Assembly (NCBI GenBank): GCA_033852175.1
Contig: JAWSUY010000011.1
Location: forward strand, 1 to 64,000
DNA: 64,000 bases
Source: Agarilytica sp033852175
GTDB taxonomy: Bacteria > Pseudomonadota > Gammaproteobacteria > Pseudomonadales > Cellvibrionaceae
Direction of reading: 5' to 3'
In this document: in pieces, positions 9,267 through 18,582 of the stretch
Layout: each line of letters starts with the position of its first letter
How positions within the stretch are numbered: the stretch's first letter is position 1
The notes under the pieces: model-generated
Database searches by the model: none
What the model saw: the letters and a program-made list of their open reading frames with translations, nothing else
What the model was told of the DNA's origin: nothing
Made by a program: the position numbers and the translations under genes

Positions 9267-10559
9267 ATGGGGTCAAACAACATACAAGCCGTCAAAGGCA
9301 TGAATGACTTACTGCCTTCAGAGTCGCCAGTTTGGCAATACCTGGAGTCTACGGTTATTGATATCTTACAGAGCTACGGTTATCAGGAAATTCGTTTTCC
9401 CATTTTAGAAAAGACAGCTCTTTTTAAGCGCGGTATTGGTGAAGTGACCGATATTGTCGAGAAAGAAATGTACACTTTTACTGACAAGGGTGGCGTCAAC
9501 AAAAGTGGCGAAAGCCTTACCATGCGCCCAGAAGGCACCGCTAGCTGTGTCCGCGCATGTGAGCAAAACAAACTTTTGTTTGACCGTGCAAATCAGGTGC
9601 AAAAACTCTGGTACACCGGGCCAATGTTTCGTCATGAGCGTCCTCAAAAAGGTCGTTTACGTCAATTCCATCAAATAGGGGTTGAAACATTCGGGCTAGA
9701 AGGGCCAGATGTCGACGTCGAATTACTTCTCATTACTGCAAAACTTTGGAAAGAGTTGGGCATTGATAATGTTGTAGAGCTGCAAATTAATACCTTAGGC
9801 ACCAAAGAGTCTAGAGCGAACTACCGAACGGCTTTAGTTGAGTTTCTTAATCAGCACAGAGGTGCGCTTGATGAGGATAGCGTCAGTCGAATTGATCGCA
9901 ATCCTTTACGTGTACTCGACAGTAAAAACGCCGACACACAAACTATTTTGAATGATGCTCCAACGCTCATGGATTACTTGGATGATGAGTCAGAAGCTCA
10001 TTTTTCTCAGCTTAAATCCCTATTGGACAGCCAGGGTATCGCGTACACAATCAATCCTCGCTTAGTTCGAGGCTTGGACTATTACGGTAAAACAGTTTTT
10101 GAATGGGTGACAACTAAACTGGGTGCTCAGGGCACAATATGTGCGGGTGGCCGCTACGATGGTTTAGTTGAAGAGCTCGGAGGCAAACCGACACCAGCAG
10201 TGGGTTTTGCAATGGGGATTGAACGACTGATTCTTTTGATTCAAGAATTAAATGTTGTTCCAAAGGATATTTTTCGATCCGCAGACGTCTATCTAGTCGT
10301 TGCGGGGGATGTACAAGAAAAAGCATTTCAGATTTCTGAGCATATTCGCTCGTCATTACCGTATATACGCCTGCAAATGCATTGTGGTGGCGGTAGCTTT
10401 AAAAGCCAAATGAAAAAAGCCGACAAAAGCGGCGCGGAAATCGCGTTAATTTTAGGCGAGAACGAAGCCGAAGAAGGCGTAGTTTCAGTGAAGTATCTAC
10501 GCGAAGACAAACAACAACATAGCGTCAAATTTGACGAAATCATTAATACTTTAAGTTAA
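9267..10559 (+). CDS. hisS: Histidyl-tRNA synthetase
   Basis: This class II synthetase charges tRNA-His. The 430-residue protein shows motif 2 (MFRHERPQKGRLRQFHQ), the HisA-type signature GLDYYGKTVFEW near residue 270, the AGGRYDGL loop, and motif 3 (GFAMGIERL). The C-terminal anticodon-binding domain begins around residue 330. It starts with ATG 31 bp after ispG in the conserved ispG-hisS-yfgM order, and yfgM follows after 28 bp. Confidence 0.98.
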   Translation: MGSNNIQAVKGMNDLLPSESPVWQYLESTVIDILQSYGYQEIRFPILEKTALFKRGIGEVTDIVEKEMYTFTDKGGVNKSGESLTMRPEGTASCVRACEQNKLLFDRANQVQKLWYTGPMFRHERPQKGRLRQFHQIGVETFGLEGPDVDVELLLITAKLWKELGIDNVVELQINTLGTKESRANYRTALVEFLNQHRGALDEDSVSRIDRNPLRVLDSKNADTQTILNDAPTLMDYLDDESEAHFSQLKSLLDSQGIAYTINPRLVRGLDYYGKTVFEWVTTKLGAQGTICAGGRYDGLVEELGGKPTPAVGFAMGIERLILLIQELNVVPKDIFRSADVYLVVAGDVQEKAFQISEHIRSSLPYIRLQMHCGGGSFKSQMKKADKSGAEIALILGENEAEEGVVSVKYLREDKQQHSVKFDEIINTLS

Positions 10560-10587
10560 GATCGATAGTGATCATTAGGAGAACCCA

Positions 10588-11373
10588 GTGGCAGACCATC
10601 TAACAGAAGAAGAACAAATCGCGGCGTTAAAAGACTGGTGTAAGCGCTATTGGAAATCTGTATTGATTCCTGTTGTCGCCGTTGCTGGTGGCTATTACAG
10701 CTTAAACGTGTGGGACGATATGCAGGCTGAAAAAGCGGCGATCGGGGGTGAGCAATATAGCGCCCTGATTAACACGATGAAGATTGCTCCTGGCGCAGAA
10801 CTCTCTGACGATAAACGATCAGATGCCACCGTTTTGGCTACAAAACTGGTGCAGGACCATGAAGGTACTTTGTATGCCGATAATGCTAACTTGATACTTG
10901 CACGTCTATCTATGGACGCCAAAGATCTATCCGCAGCTGAAGGTTATTTACAGCGTGTAGTCGATAGTGGTGCAAATAACGCCGTGCAAGAACTTGCAAA
11001 AGCGCGTCTAGCGCGCGTTAAATCGGCGTTAGGTGATTTGGACGGAGCGTTAAGTCTTGTCAGCGCCTCTGGAGATACTGAATACGCATCATTATTCGCA
11101 GAAATTCGTGGCGATGTACTTGCCGCGCAAGGTAAAGCGGACGCAGCCAAAACAGCTTTTCAAACAGCTATCGATGGTCTGACGCCTCAAGAATATCAAC
11201 GACGTAGCATTTTACAGATTAAATTGGATGGTGCAGATCTTGTTGCTGGCAGTTTGCAAGCAGCTGCTGTTGCGACTGAAGTTGAAGCGGTAGTCGAAGA
11301 AACCGTTGAACTAGAAGAAGCTGAAGCCCCTGTAACATCTGAAGCTGCTGAAGAGACGGCGGAGAATTCTTAA
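10588..11373 (+). CDS. yfgM: YfgM-family membrane-anchored TPR protein
   Basis: YfgM is an inner-membrane ancillary factor of the SecYEG/PpiD periplasmic chaperone network. The 261-residue protein has a short cytoplasmic N-terminus, one membrane segment (about residues 23-41), and a periplasmic helical TPR-like domain rich in Ala. The acidic C-terminal tail (Glu/Ala-rich, last 40 residues) is longer than usual. The GTG start has an AGGAG ribosome site 6 bases upstream. Its stop overlaps the bamB start in a TAATG. Confidence 0.9.
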   Translation: MADHLTEEEQIAALKDWCKRYWKSVLIPVVAVAGGYYSLNVWDDMQAEKAAIGGEQYSALINTMKIAPGAELSDDKRSDATVLATKLVQDHEGTLYADNANLILARLSMDAKDLSAAEGYLQRVVDSGANNAVQELAKARLARVKSALGDLDGALSLVSASGDTEYASLFAEIRGDVLAAQGKADAAKTAFQTAIDGLTPQEYQRRSILQIKLDGADLVAGSLQAAAVATEVEAVVEETVELEEAEAPVTSEAAEETAENS

Positions 11374-12548
11374 TGCGGCACGTTGTATCCCTATTACTTG
11401 TTTCCCTTCTGGCTTCTCAGTTTGTTGGCTGTGCGTCCAATAAAGAAAAAGACGTAAAGGAACTCAAGAAAGAAGCGGCAAAAGCTGCAGAGTTAGTTAA
11501 ATTTGAATCGACGCAAAAAGCCACCCGTTTGTGGAAGGTAAGCGCTGGTGGTGGTGGCGCTCGAGAGTATCTAAGGCTGGAGCCGGCTATTGTTAGCGAC
11601 TCAATTTATGTGGCGAATGAAAGTGGCGACGTTATCGCGTTTGATCTTGAAAGTGGCGACAAAAAATGGAAAACCGATACGGATGCGAAAATATCGGGCG
11701 GAGTTGGGGCTTATCACGGCACAGCCGTTGTCGGCACTTTAGACGGTACCGTTATCGCACTGAATACCGTAAACGGTGAAGTTGTTTGGACTGCTCAGGT
11801 CAGCTCAGAAGTTTTAGCTACTCCTGCCGTTAGTGCAACCGTCGTTATTGTTCAAACTATTGATGCGCGCGTATTTGCATTTGACACCAAAACCGGTGAA
11901 AGGCGTTGGTCATACGACCATATAACCCCCGTTCTGAGTCTTCGTGGAACCTCTTCACCTGTGATAGATGGAACACAAGTTCTCTGTGCTTTTGATAACG
12001 GCCAATTGGTTAGTTTCGCTCTTGCTGATGGTTCGCGTACCTGGGAGGCTCGAGTGAGTCAGCCAAAGGGCAAAACCGATCTAGAGCGAATTGTCGATAT
12101 TGATGGTAGCCCGGTTGTAAGTGACGACTTGGTTTACTCTGGAAGCTACCAAGGCAACATATTTGCTTTTGCTAAAGCCAAAGGTAATCCTGTTTGGAAG
12201 CAAGAACTATCGACTTACAGTGGTCTGGCGATAGCCAGCGGAAAAGTGTTCGTCAGTACCGACAAGTCTCACCTTATTGCTTATAATGCGAACAATGGTG
12301 AGGTGGTTTGGGAGATAGACGCACTTCTTAACCGTGAGCTAGGTGCTCCAACGGCCGTTGGTCGCCACATCGCTGCTATTGATGGTGAGGGCTATTTACA
12401 CCTCATCTCTCAGCAAGATGGAAGTTTTGTTGACCGTTTTAAACCTGCTGGTGATGGCTTTCATGCTCCTTTGTTAGTCCATCTTGGAAAACTCTATATC
12501 CTTAGCGATGATGGAAAATTAAGCGCTTACGCGCTATCCTCGCGTTAA
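11373..12548 (+). CDS. bamB: Outer membrane assembly lipoprotein BamB
   Basis: BamB is the beta-propeller lipoprotein of the BAM complex, which inserts beta-barrel proteins in the outer membrane. The signal peptide ends in QFVGC with Cys20 as the lipid site. After a coiled linker come repeated PQQ-like propeller blades with the recurrent pattern AFD..tG...W (for example IAFDLESGDKKWK and ALNTVNGEVVW). Length is 391 residues, as expected. It overlaps the yfgM stop by one base (TAATG) and precedes der by 22 bp. Confidence 0.96.
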   Translation: MRHVVSLLLVSLLASQFVGCASNKEKDVKELKKEAAKAAELVKFESTQKATRLWKVSAGGGGAREYLRLEPAIVSDSIYVANESGDVIAFDLESGDKKWKTDTDAKISGGVGAYHGTAVVGTLDGTVIALNTVNGEVVWTAQVSSEVLATPAVSATVVIVQTIDARVFAFDTKTGERRWSYDHITPVLSLRGTSSPVIDGTQVLCAFDNGQLVSFALADGSRTWEARVSQPKGKTDLERIVDIDGSPVVSDDLVYSGSYQGNIFAFAKAKGNPVWKQELSTYSGLAIASGKVFVSTDKSHLIAYNANNGEVVWEIDALLNRELGAPTAVGRHIAAIDGEGYLHLISQQDGSFVDRFKPAGDGFHAPLLVHLGKLYILSDDGKLSAYALSSR

Positions 12549-12570
12549 TCAATCTGTCTGTGAACTCTGA

Positions 12571-13986
12571 ATGATACCCACTATCGCCCTTGTAGGGCGC
12601 CCCAACGTTGGTAAATCAACGTTATTTAATCGTCTCGTAGGTTCTCGAGATGCCCTTGTTGCCGACTATTCCGGACTTACCCGGGATCGTAAATACGGTG
12701 AAGCCACGATACAAGGCAAAAAATGCATAGTCATTGATACCGGTGGTATTAGTGGCGAAGAAGAAGGCATCGACAGTGCCATGGCCGAACAGTCTCGTCT
12801 GGCCATCGTAGAAGCTGATATCGTCTTGTTTTTGGTGGATTGTCGAGACGGCCTAATGCTGGCTGATCGAGAAATCGCTAATCACCTAAGAATTCAGAAT
12901 AAAAATGTCCATATCGTCGCCAATAAAATTGACGGACTGGATCACGATGTGTGCGTTGCACCATTTTTTGAATTGGGATTGGGTGATGTTCATGGCATAG
13001 CGTCTTCCCATGGTCGAGGTGTTAAGGCCTTGATGGAATTTGTTTTGGGTGAAATCCCTGAACAAGAAGGCGCGATTCCCGTTGAGCCTAAAGGTCTTAA
13101 AATGGCGATCATTGGCCGGCCGAATGTCGGTAAATCGACCTTGGTGAACCGTTTGCTCGGTGAAGATCGAGTGGTCGTTTATGACGAGCCCGGTACAACC
13201 CGCGATAGCATCTATATCCAATACGAACGTAATGGTACGCCGTATACGATTATCGATACCGCTGGAGTTCGCCGTCGTAAAAACGTCAAATTGACGGTCG
13301 AAAAATTCTCCATAATTAAAACCCTTCGGGCAATAGATGATGCCAATGTCGTCATTCTATTGATTGATGCAGTAGAAGGCGTTGTCGATCAAGATCTCCA
13401 TATCATGGGGCACGCGATCGATGCCGGTCGGGCTTTAGTGATCGGTATTAACAAGTGGGACGGTCTAGAAGAAGAGCACAAGCAATACGTCAAAAATGAG
13501 CTGCTAAGGCGTCTTCGTTTTGTCGACTTTGCAGACATGCATTTTATTTCGGCTAAGCACGGTACTGGCGTTGGCCATCTTTACAAATCTGTAGAAAAGG
13601 CTTTCCAGAGTGCAACGGAACGTTTTTCTTCAAGTCATCTGACCAAAATATTGGAAGATGCCGTTTCGACACATCAACCACCACTTGTTCGTGGCCGTCG
13701 AATCAAATTACGTTATGCGCATGCGGGTGGTCACAACCCCCCGATTATCGTCATCCACGGTAACCAAACTAAAGATGTGCCGCAGCACTATACAAAGTTT
13801 TTGGAGAAGACTTTCCGGCGCGCGCTTAAATTGCACGGAACACCGATTCGTATCGAGTTTAAGTCTGGCGAGAATCCTTTTGCTGAACGCAAAAACAAAA
13901 TGAACGAACGTCCGCCTAGTAAAAAGAAAATGCTTCAAGCCCAAGCGAAGCAAAAGGCAAAACGTTCTTCAAAAAGTAAGAAATAG
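12571..13986 (+). CDS. der: Ribosome-assembly GTPase Der (EngA)
   Basis: Der is an essential GTPase with two tandem G domains that acts in late assembly of the 50S subunit. Both P-loops read GRPNVGKST (about residues 8-16 and 182-190); G4 motifs are NKID and NKWD, and the C-terminal KH-like domain follows from about residue 365. The tail is lysine-rich, as is common. The gene ends the conserved block and is followed by a good intrinsic terminator. Confidence 0.98.
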   Translation: MIPTIALVGRPNVGKSTLFNRLVGSRDALVADYSGLTRDRKYGEATIQGKKCIVIDTGGISGEEEGIDSAMAEQSRLAIVEADIVLFLVDCRDGLMLADREIANHLRIQNKNVHIVANKIDGLDHDVCVAPFFELGLGDVHGIASSHGRGVKALMEFVLGEIPEQEGAIPVEPKGLKMAIIGRPNVGKSTLVNRLLGEDRVVVYDEPGTTRDSIYIQYERNGTPYTIIDTAGVRRRKNVKLTVEKFSIIKTLRAIDDANVVILLIDAVEGVVDQDLHIMGHAIDAGRALVIGINKWDGLEEEHKQYVKNELLRRLRFVDFADMHFISAKHGTGVGHLYKSVEKAFQSATERFSSSHLTKILEDAVSTHQPPLVRGRRIKLRYAHAGGHNPPIIVIHGNQTKDVPQHYTKFLEKTFRRALKLHGTPIRIEFKSGENPFAERKNKMNERPPSKKKMLQAQAKQKAKRSSKSKK

Positions 13987-13997
13987 TTACCGTTCGT

Positions 13998-14025
13998 GAG
14001 AGTCCCTTGCTTGGGGCTCTCTTTC
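13998..14025 (+). terminator. Intrinsic terminator after der
   Basis: A 9-bp stem (GAGAGTCCC / GGGGCTCTC, one G-U pair) with a 6-nt loop is followed by TTTCT. It lies 12 bp after the der stop and probably ends the ndk-der transcription unit. Confidence 0.8.
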
Positions 14026-14039
14026 TCAGCAATACTTTT

Positions 14040-14085
14040 CCCGTAACCCGTAACCCGTAACCCGTAACCCGTAACCCGTAACCCG
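14040..14085. repeat. 7-bp tandem array, unit ACGGGTT (minus strand)
   Basis: The conserved G recurs at 14043, 14050, 14057, 14064, 14071, 14078 and 14085, giving seven CCCGTAA units on the plus strand. The array lies between the der terminator and the yciH stop, so between convergent genes, like the arrays at 3684 and 35381. Confidence 0.95.
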
Positions 14086-14089
14086 TCCG

Positions 14090-14425
14090 TTACCCTCCCG
14101 ATCGCTTAGCCGAATACCCTTCCTTCGTTAAATATTCCACAATCTTCTCACGCTGGTCACCCTGAATTTCTATTCGGCCTTCTTTAGCTGTTCCTCCGGT
14201 ACCGCATACCTGCTTGAGCTTTTTGGCAAATTTCTTTAGCTCGTCAGCCGTCATGTCAAAACCTGAAGCGATGGTGACGCCTTTCCCGTTTCGACCTTTG
14301 GTCTCTCTGCTAACACGAATAATGCCGTCAGCAGAGGCTGTGGACACTTCGTCAGCTTCTTTTTCTGGCTTAATGCGCCCGATATCTGTGGAATAGACCA
14401 GCCTGCTGTTTTTCTTCATGATCAT
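14090..14425 (-). CDS. yciH: SUI1/eIF1-family protein YciH
   Basis: This 111-residue basic protein belongs to the eIF1/SUI1 fold. In E. coli YciH influences start-codon and initiator-tRNA discrimination and is described as a stress-related initiation inhibitor. The conserved core is visible as TKGRNGKGVTIASGFD and the stretch KQVCGTGGTAKEGRIEIQGD, followed by a C-terminal helix. The ion channel gene starts divergently just beyond its 5' end. Confidence 0.93.
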   Translation of the reverse strand: MIMKKNSRLVYSTDIGRIKPEKEADEVSTASADGIIRVSRETKGRNGKGVTIASGFDMTADELKKFAKKLKQVCGTGGTAKEGRIEIQGDQREKIVEYLTKEGYSAKRSGG

Positions 14426-14454
14426 CTAATGTTAAGGTTTGCGGAAGCTAGTTA

Positions 14455-15288
14455 GTGTATCGCGATTGGAATCTAATGAATAATAAAGACCTAAAAGAAA
14501 CGTTGTACCGAGTCATCTTTGGTACGGACACACCTGCAGGCAAAAATTTTGACCTCTTTCTAATTTTTGCAATATTAGTCAGTGTTTCTACCCTCATGGC
14601 TGACTCGGTAACGGGTTATTCCGACATGTATTACGAAGTGATTCGTTATATTGAGTGGACCCTAACAGTTCTGTTTACTATCGAATATGCCGTTCGGATC
14701 TATTGCTCACCTAACCCACGCCGTTATCTAACAAGTTTCTATGGTTTTATCGATCTCGTATCTATATTGCCAAGTTACGTGAGTCTGTTTGTTCCGGGTG
14801 CTAACTTCCTGCTGGTCATCCGTATCATGCGCTTTTTGCGTATTTTCCGTGTACTCAAGCTTGTGCGTTATTCAACTGAGGCTAGTACTTTGGGGCGGTC
14901 GATGTACCACGCGCGGCGTAAAGTATTGATCTTCTTTCTGTCGGTATTGGTCATGACCACAATATTTGGGTCGTTAATGTATATCGTTGAAGGGCCCGAA
15001 AATGGATTTAGCAGTATTCCCAAAAGCATCTACTGGACCATCGTCACTATAACCACCGTGGGTTACGGTGATATTACGCCGCAAACGCCACTTGGCCAGT
15101 TTATCGCAGCACTCACTATGTTAATGGGCTATTCAATTCTTGCAGTACCCACTGGGATATTCACGGCTGAACTCGCGCAAGAACTGCAACGCGAAAGAAT
15201 GAATGTCGTGTGCCCTAACTGTTCGAAGCTTGGGCATGACAATGACGCAGACTATTGTCGGTCATGCGGTGGGAGCTTAAACCCCTAG
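14455..15288 (+). CDS. Voltage-gated-type potassium channel with zinc-ribbon tail
   Basis: Six membrane segments are visible. S4 carries regularly spaced arginines (RIMRFLRIFRVLKLVR, about residues 123-138), and the pore loop has the K+ selectivity filter TTVGYGD near residue 205. The C-terminus ends in two CXXC knuckles (CPNC and CRSC, about 256-272), a small zinc-ribbon that many bacterial ion-transport proteins of this family carry. At 277 residues it fits KvAP-like channels. The GTG at 14455 has a CGGAAG ribosome site 7 bases upstream; an in-frame ATG at 14476 is an alternative. It is transcribed away from yciH. Confidence 0.9.
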   Translation: MYRDWNLMNNKDLKETLYRVIFGTDTPAGKNFDLFLIFAILVSVSTLMADSVTGYSDMYYEVIRYIEWTLTVLFTIEYAVRIYCSPNPRRYLTSFYGFIDLVSILPSYVSLFVPGANFLLVIRIMRFLRIFRVLKLVRYSTEASTLGRSMYHARRKVLIFFLSVLVMTTIFGSLMYIVEGPENGFSSIPKSIYWTIVTITTVGYGDITPQTPLGQFIAALTMLMGYSILAVPTGIFTAELAQELQRERMNVVCPNCSKLGHDNDADYCRSCGGSLNP

Positions 15289-15321
15289 TAATCACTTTTC
15301 TTTGAGGTTTATGACGTCATA

Positions 15322-15343
15322 GAGTGTTACACATGTAACACTC
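15322..15343. promoter_or_regulatory. 22-bp near-perfect palindrome (candidate operator)
   Basis: Arms GAGTGTTACA and TGTAACACTC pair perfectly around a CA spacer. A second half-site-like GAGTGTAAC lies at 15372-15380, and a separate 10-bp palindrome ATGACGTCAT at 15311-15320. A possible -35 TTGACG is at 15355-15360. The cluster lies about 100 bp before the Ser/Thr kinase gene and could be an operator for an unidentified dimeric regulator. Confidence 0.55.
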
Positions 15344-15445
15344 GTTCTATGTGCTTGACGGGTGAAAGATAGAGTGTAACCATACCGCTCCGCATAATAA
15401 TTCGAACAGCGGAAGCCATAGATAGGAGTTTATAGGCAGTATTTT

Positions 15446-17689
15446 ATGGATAAGGGTTCAGGAAAGTCAAAACAGCCTTTGGACTCCAAAGAGCAATCAC
15501 GTTCAAAACCAGAAGGACAAGGGTCTAAAACCGTTGTTCAGTCTTCGCGTGCCTCTTCTCCTAAAATTGATGCAACTGTCGCTATAGCGTCAAAAGCAGT
15601 TTCACCGACTTCCCCTCACCCAATTAACGATACGCCTAAGCCCATACCCACGCCCCAAAATACACGTATTAAGACATCTGGAAGCTTATCTGCAGGATCC
15701 TCCGTAAAAGGGTCGCAAAAGACAACTAGTAAGACTGCTGGTAACGCGCCGGGCAAAACACCAGACAAAACAATTGCTCAGCCTCGGCAAAAAATTCCGG
15801 TATCGACCCCAGACCAACCAGAAGTACAAGCTGCACTTACGCGTATCCAGCAATCAATGCAAAAGCAGGATAGCAGCGCAGGTTTTATCAAGGCGAAGCA
15901 AGCCGCAAATGCCGCCTTAGCGGATGATAAGATCATCCTCAATAAGCGCTTTGTATTAGAGGAGACGCTTGGTGCCGGTGGTATGGGGACCGTATACCGC
16001 GCGAAAGACCTGCGTAAGGTGGAAGCTAACGACCTTCAACCCGACGTTGCGGTTAAGGTATTAAATGATGACTTCAAAAACCACCCTGATGCCTTTGTAA
16101 CCTTGCAGCGCGAAGCGAGCCGCTCGCACACATTGTCCCATCCCAATATCGTCACCGTTCATGACTTTGATCGTGACGGCGATGTGATATACATGACAAT
16201 GGAAATGTTAGTCGGGAAGGGGCTCGATATTGTTCTTCGTGAGATTCAAGGCCATACACTGCCAACAAACGAAGCTCTCGATATTATTAGCGGGTATTGT
16301 AAGGGCCTACAATATGCACACCTGAAAGATATCATTCATAGCGACCTCAAGCCGGGCAATATCTTTGTTACGGATGATGGTGCAAAAGTTTTGGATTTTG
16401 GCATCGCCCGTGTTGCCAATGCTTCGGCCTGCGACGACTATGATGCTGGCGATCTTGGGGCCTTGACGCCAGCGTATGCCAGTCTTGAAATGTTTCAGGG
16501 GGAGTCGCCAGACCCACGAGACGATGTATATGCAGCTGCAATCATCGCCTATGAATTACTGGCTGGTAACCATCCCTATGATCGTGTTCCCGCGGATGAA
16601 GTGCTCGAAAAAGGTATAGAACTTAAACGCATTCCCGGCTTAAGACCTCGGCAGTGGAAGGCCCTGGTTAACGCTCTAAAAATTCGCAGGAAAGACCGCA
16701 CAGCTTCCATTGAAGACTTCTTGTCTGAATTGACAGAAAAGAAAAAATTCCCAATTTTTAAAATCTTAAGCGCCACGTTGGTGATTGCCTTATGCGGCGT
16801 AGGTTATAAATTAATATTTGATTCACGCGAGCTAACAGAAGTTATACATCACACCTACGAAAAAGGACTGAACTGTTTCCAATCCGAAAAATATTCGTGT
16901 GCAGTTCAAAGTAGTAAATCAGTGCTTGAAATGGCTCCCGGTCATGCCGATGCTCAGGCTTTATTTGTAGCCGCCAGCAGAGCTTTGCTCGCGCAAAATA
17001 TTGCCTCACTTGTTACAGCTGCCAATAACTGCCTTAGCAATAAGAGAGATACTATTTGTGCTAAAAGCCAACTGCTTAAGCTTGTTGAATTATCACCGAA
17101 CGCAAATGAGATCGTTGAGATTGAAAGTAGTATTGAAGAGTTTGAGATAAGAGAAAAGGTTGTTCAATATCTGACTGTGGTTGAGGATTGTTTGGCGGCA
17201 AAAAAGTACACGTGCGTGATCCAATCATCCGATAAAGTGCTCCTTCTCCAGCCGGGAAATACGTTAGCGCAAACAGCAAAACAACAAGCGATAATCCGGC
17301 AGCAAGAGAACGAAGATAATAAAGCCAAGCGCAATCAACAATTTTCTTCGGCATACAAAAAATCTGATCGCTGTTTTAAACAGTCGAATTTCCAATGTTC
17401 TATACGTTATGCCAAAAAATCCCTAAAAATAAAGCCTAATGATTCCCGTGCAAATGGCTTGCATCAAAGGGCCTTGTTTTCACAGCAGCGTTTAGAGGAG
17501 AATCAAAATAAAGCAGATAAACTACTCGCTAAAGCCAATAAATGTTTTGATCGAAAGAATTATAGCTGTGCTATTGCTAACGCAGAGTCGGCTTTAGAGT
17601 TTGTACCTAACTATGCGGTAGCAAAAAAATTACGCACAGATTCAAAGTCTGAAGTCGCAAGACTGAAGGCAAATTTCAATATTCAATAA
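15446..17689 (+). CDS. Membrane Ser/Thr protein kinase with cysteine-paired TPR-like repeats
   Basis: The 747-residue protein starts with about 165 residues of Ser/Thr/Pro/Lys-rich, probably disordered sequence. A Hanks-type kinase domain follows: glycine loop GAGGMGTVY near 176, VAVKVL lysine, catalytic loop HSDLKPGN near 297 (the usual Arg of HRD is Ser) and DFGIAR near 318. One membrane segment lies at about 434-455. The C-terminal part has five repeats of about 36-75 residues, each with a pair of cysteines in the form C[FL]x4-6[YF]xC followed by a TPR-like second helix and a conserved Pro; if exported, the pairs could form disulfides. A small gene for a secreted protein follows 28 bp later. 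Targets are unknown. Confidence 0.88.
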   Translation: MDKGSGKSKQPLDSKEQSRSKPEGQGSKTVVQSSRASSPKIDATVAIASKAVSPTSPHPINDTPKPIPTPQNTRIKTSGSLSAGSSVKGSQKTTSKTAGNAPGKTPDKTIAQPRQKIPVSTPDQPEVQAALTRIQQSMQKQDSSAGFIKAKQAANAALADDKIILNKRFVLEETLGAGGMGTVYRAKDLRKVEANDLQPDVAVKVLNDDFKNHPDAFVTLQREASRSHTLSHPNIVTVHDFDRDGDVIYMTMEMLVGKGLDIVLREIQGHTLPTNEALDIISGYCKGLQYAHLKDIIHSDLKPGNIFVTDDGAKVLDFGIARVANASACDDYDAGDLGALTPAYASLEMFQGESPDPRDDVYAAAIIAYELLAGNHPYDRVPADEVLEKGIELKRIPGLRPRQWKALVNALKIRRKDRTASIEDFLSELTEKKKFPIFKILSATLVIALCGVGYKLIFDSRELTEVIHHTYEKGLNCFQSEKYSCAVQSSKSVLEMAPGHADAQALFVAASRALLAQNIASLVTAANNCLSNKRDTICAKSQLLKLVELSPNANEIVEIESSIEEFEIREKVVQYLTVVEDCLAAKKYTCVIQSSDKVLLLQPGNTLAQTAKQQAIIRQQENEDNKAKRNQQFSSAYKKSDRCFKQSNFQCSIRYAKKSLKIKPNDSRANGLHQRALFSQQRLEENQNKADKLLAKANKCFDRKNYSCAIANAESALEFVPNYAVAKKLRTDSKSEVARLKANFNIQ

Positions 17690-17717
17690 TCACCCAATAA
17701 AATTAATGGAGAGCTTT

Positions 17718-18413
17718 ATGTTAGGAAGAAATACCCGAATTATACTCGTCGCCCTTATGTCCTTTTTTCTGGTAACCGGATTTGGATTTAAAGATCTAGT
17801 CGATAATATTGCCCCGGATACGGACAAGTGCTCAAGCCGGTCTAAAGTTGGGAAATGTAAAGATATCGAACGGCTTAAGTCTGTCGCTAAAATAGTCGCG
17901 ATAGGGATCGCGGCTAAACTTGCTTATGACATGGTCGTGGAATACACCTCAATAGGCGTTAAAGGTGATCATGAAATTATCGAGATCTACCTAGAGGATA
18001 ATAAAAAACTCCCGAAAGAGCCTAAACTTATCTCGTACTCAGCAGACCTCCACCCTTCAGATGTCGTGGAAGCGGGTAAGCCGGTGACAGTGAAAACATC
18101 CCTTTCCGTTATCCCTGGTCGTGATTCGCGAGAAGTGAAAATCGAAGAGGTTATTGAAATATTTGACAACGAAGACGATGAGAAAGTTATCAAATCACTG
18201 ACTAAGGTTGTAAATGGCGATACGGATAAAGGCGGAGCCTTTGATAATGAATTTTCTTTCACGCTACCAGAAGGCATGCCTCAAGGTGTCTACCCCGTTA
18301 GAACAGTTGTTCTAGTTAACGGTGAAGAGCAAGATCCGACAACTCAAGATATGCAGATAGTGCTGAATGTTTATGAAGGCTCTCGCTTTCAAGTTGCATA
18401 TTTAACCAAATAG
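17718..18413 (+). CDS. Exported hypothetical protein next to the Ser/Thr kinase
   Basis: I do not recognise the family. The 231-residue product begins with a hydrophobic signal-like segment (about residues 6-24) and then has a Lys/Cys-bearing stretch (CSSRSKVGKC). The second half, from about residue 105, is predicted by eye to be beta-rich, like an extracytoplasmic Ig-like or BACON-like domain (ADLHPSDVVEAGKPVTVKT onward). The ATG at 17718 is preferred over 17706, since GGAGAG sits 7 bases before it. Close spacing suggests co-transcription with the kinase and perhaps action with its extracytoplasmic repeat domain; that link is inference. Confidence 0.65.
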   Translation: MLGRNTRIILVALMSFFLVTGFGFKDLVDNIAPDTDKCSSRSKVGKCKDIERLKSVAKIVAIGIAAKLAYDMVVEYTSIGVKGDHEIIEIYLEDNKKLPKEPKLISYSADLHPSDVVEAGKPVTVKTSLSVIPGRDSREVKIEEVIEIFDNEDDEKVIKSLTKVVNGDTDKGGAFDNEFSFTLPEGMPQGVYPVRTVVLVNGEEQDPTTQDMQIVLNVYEGSRFQVAYLTK

Positions 18414-18582
18414 TTATTGTTGTCGTTCAGACAAGAAAAAACTGGCTGCGTTGCCTAAGCGAAGAAATTTTGCTTGGCAGCGTTCGGCAGATTGTTTACC
18501 GTTAATAAACTTAAGGAACGTATCCCCGCATACTCTTTAGCGGTGAAGGCTCCTCATGCGGCTAGTCTCTATAGACTCTGAA

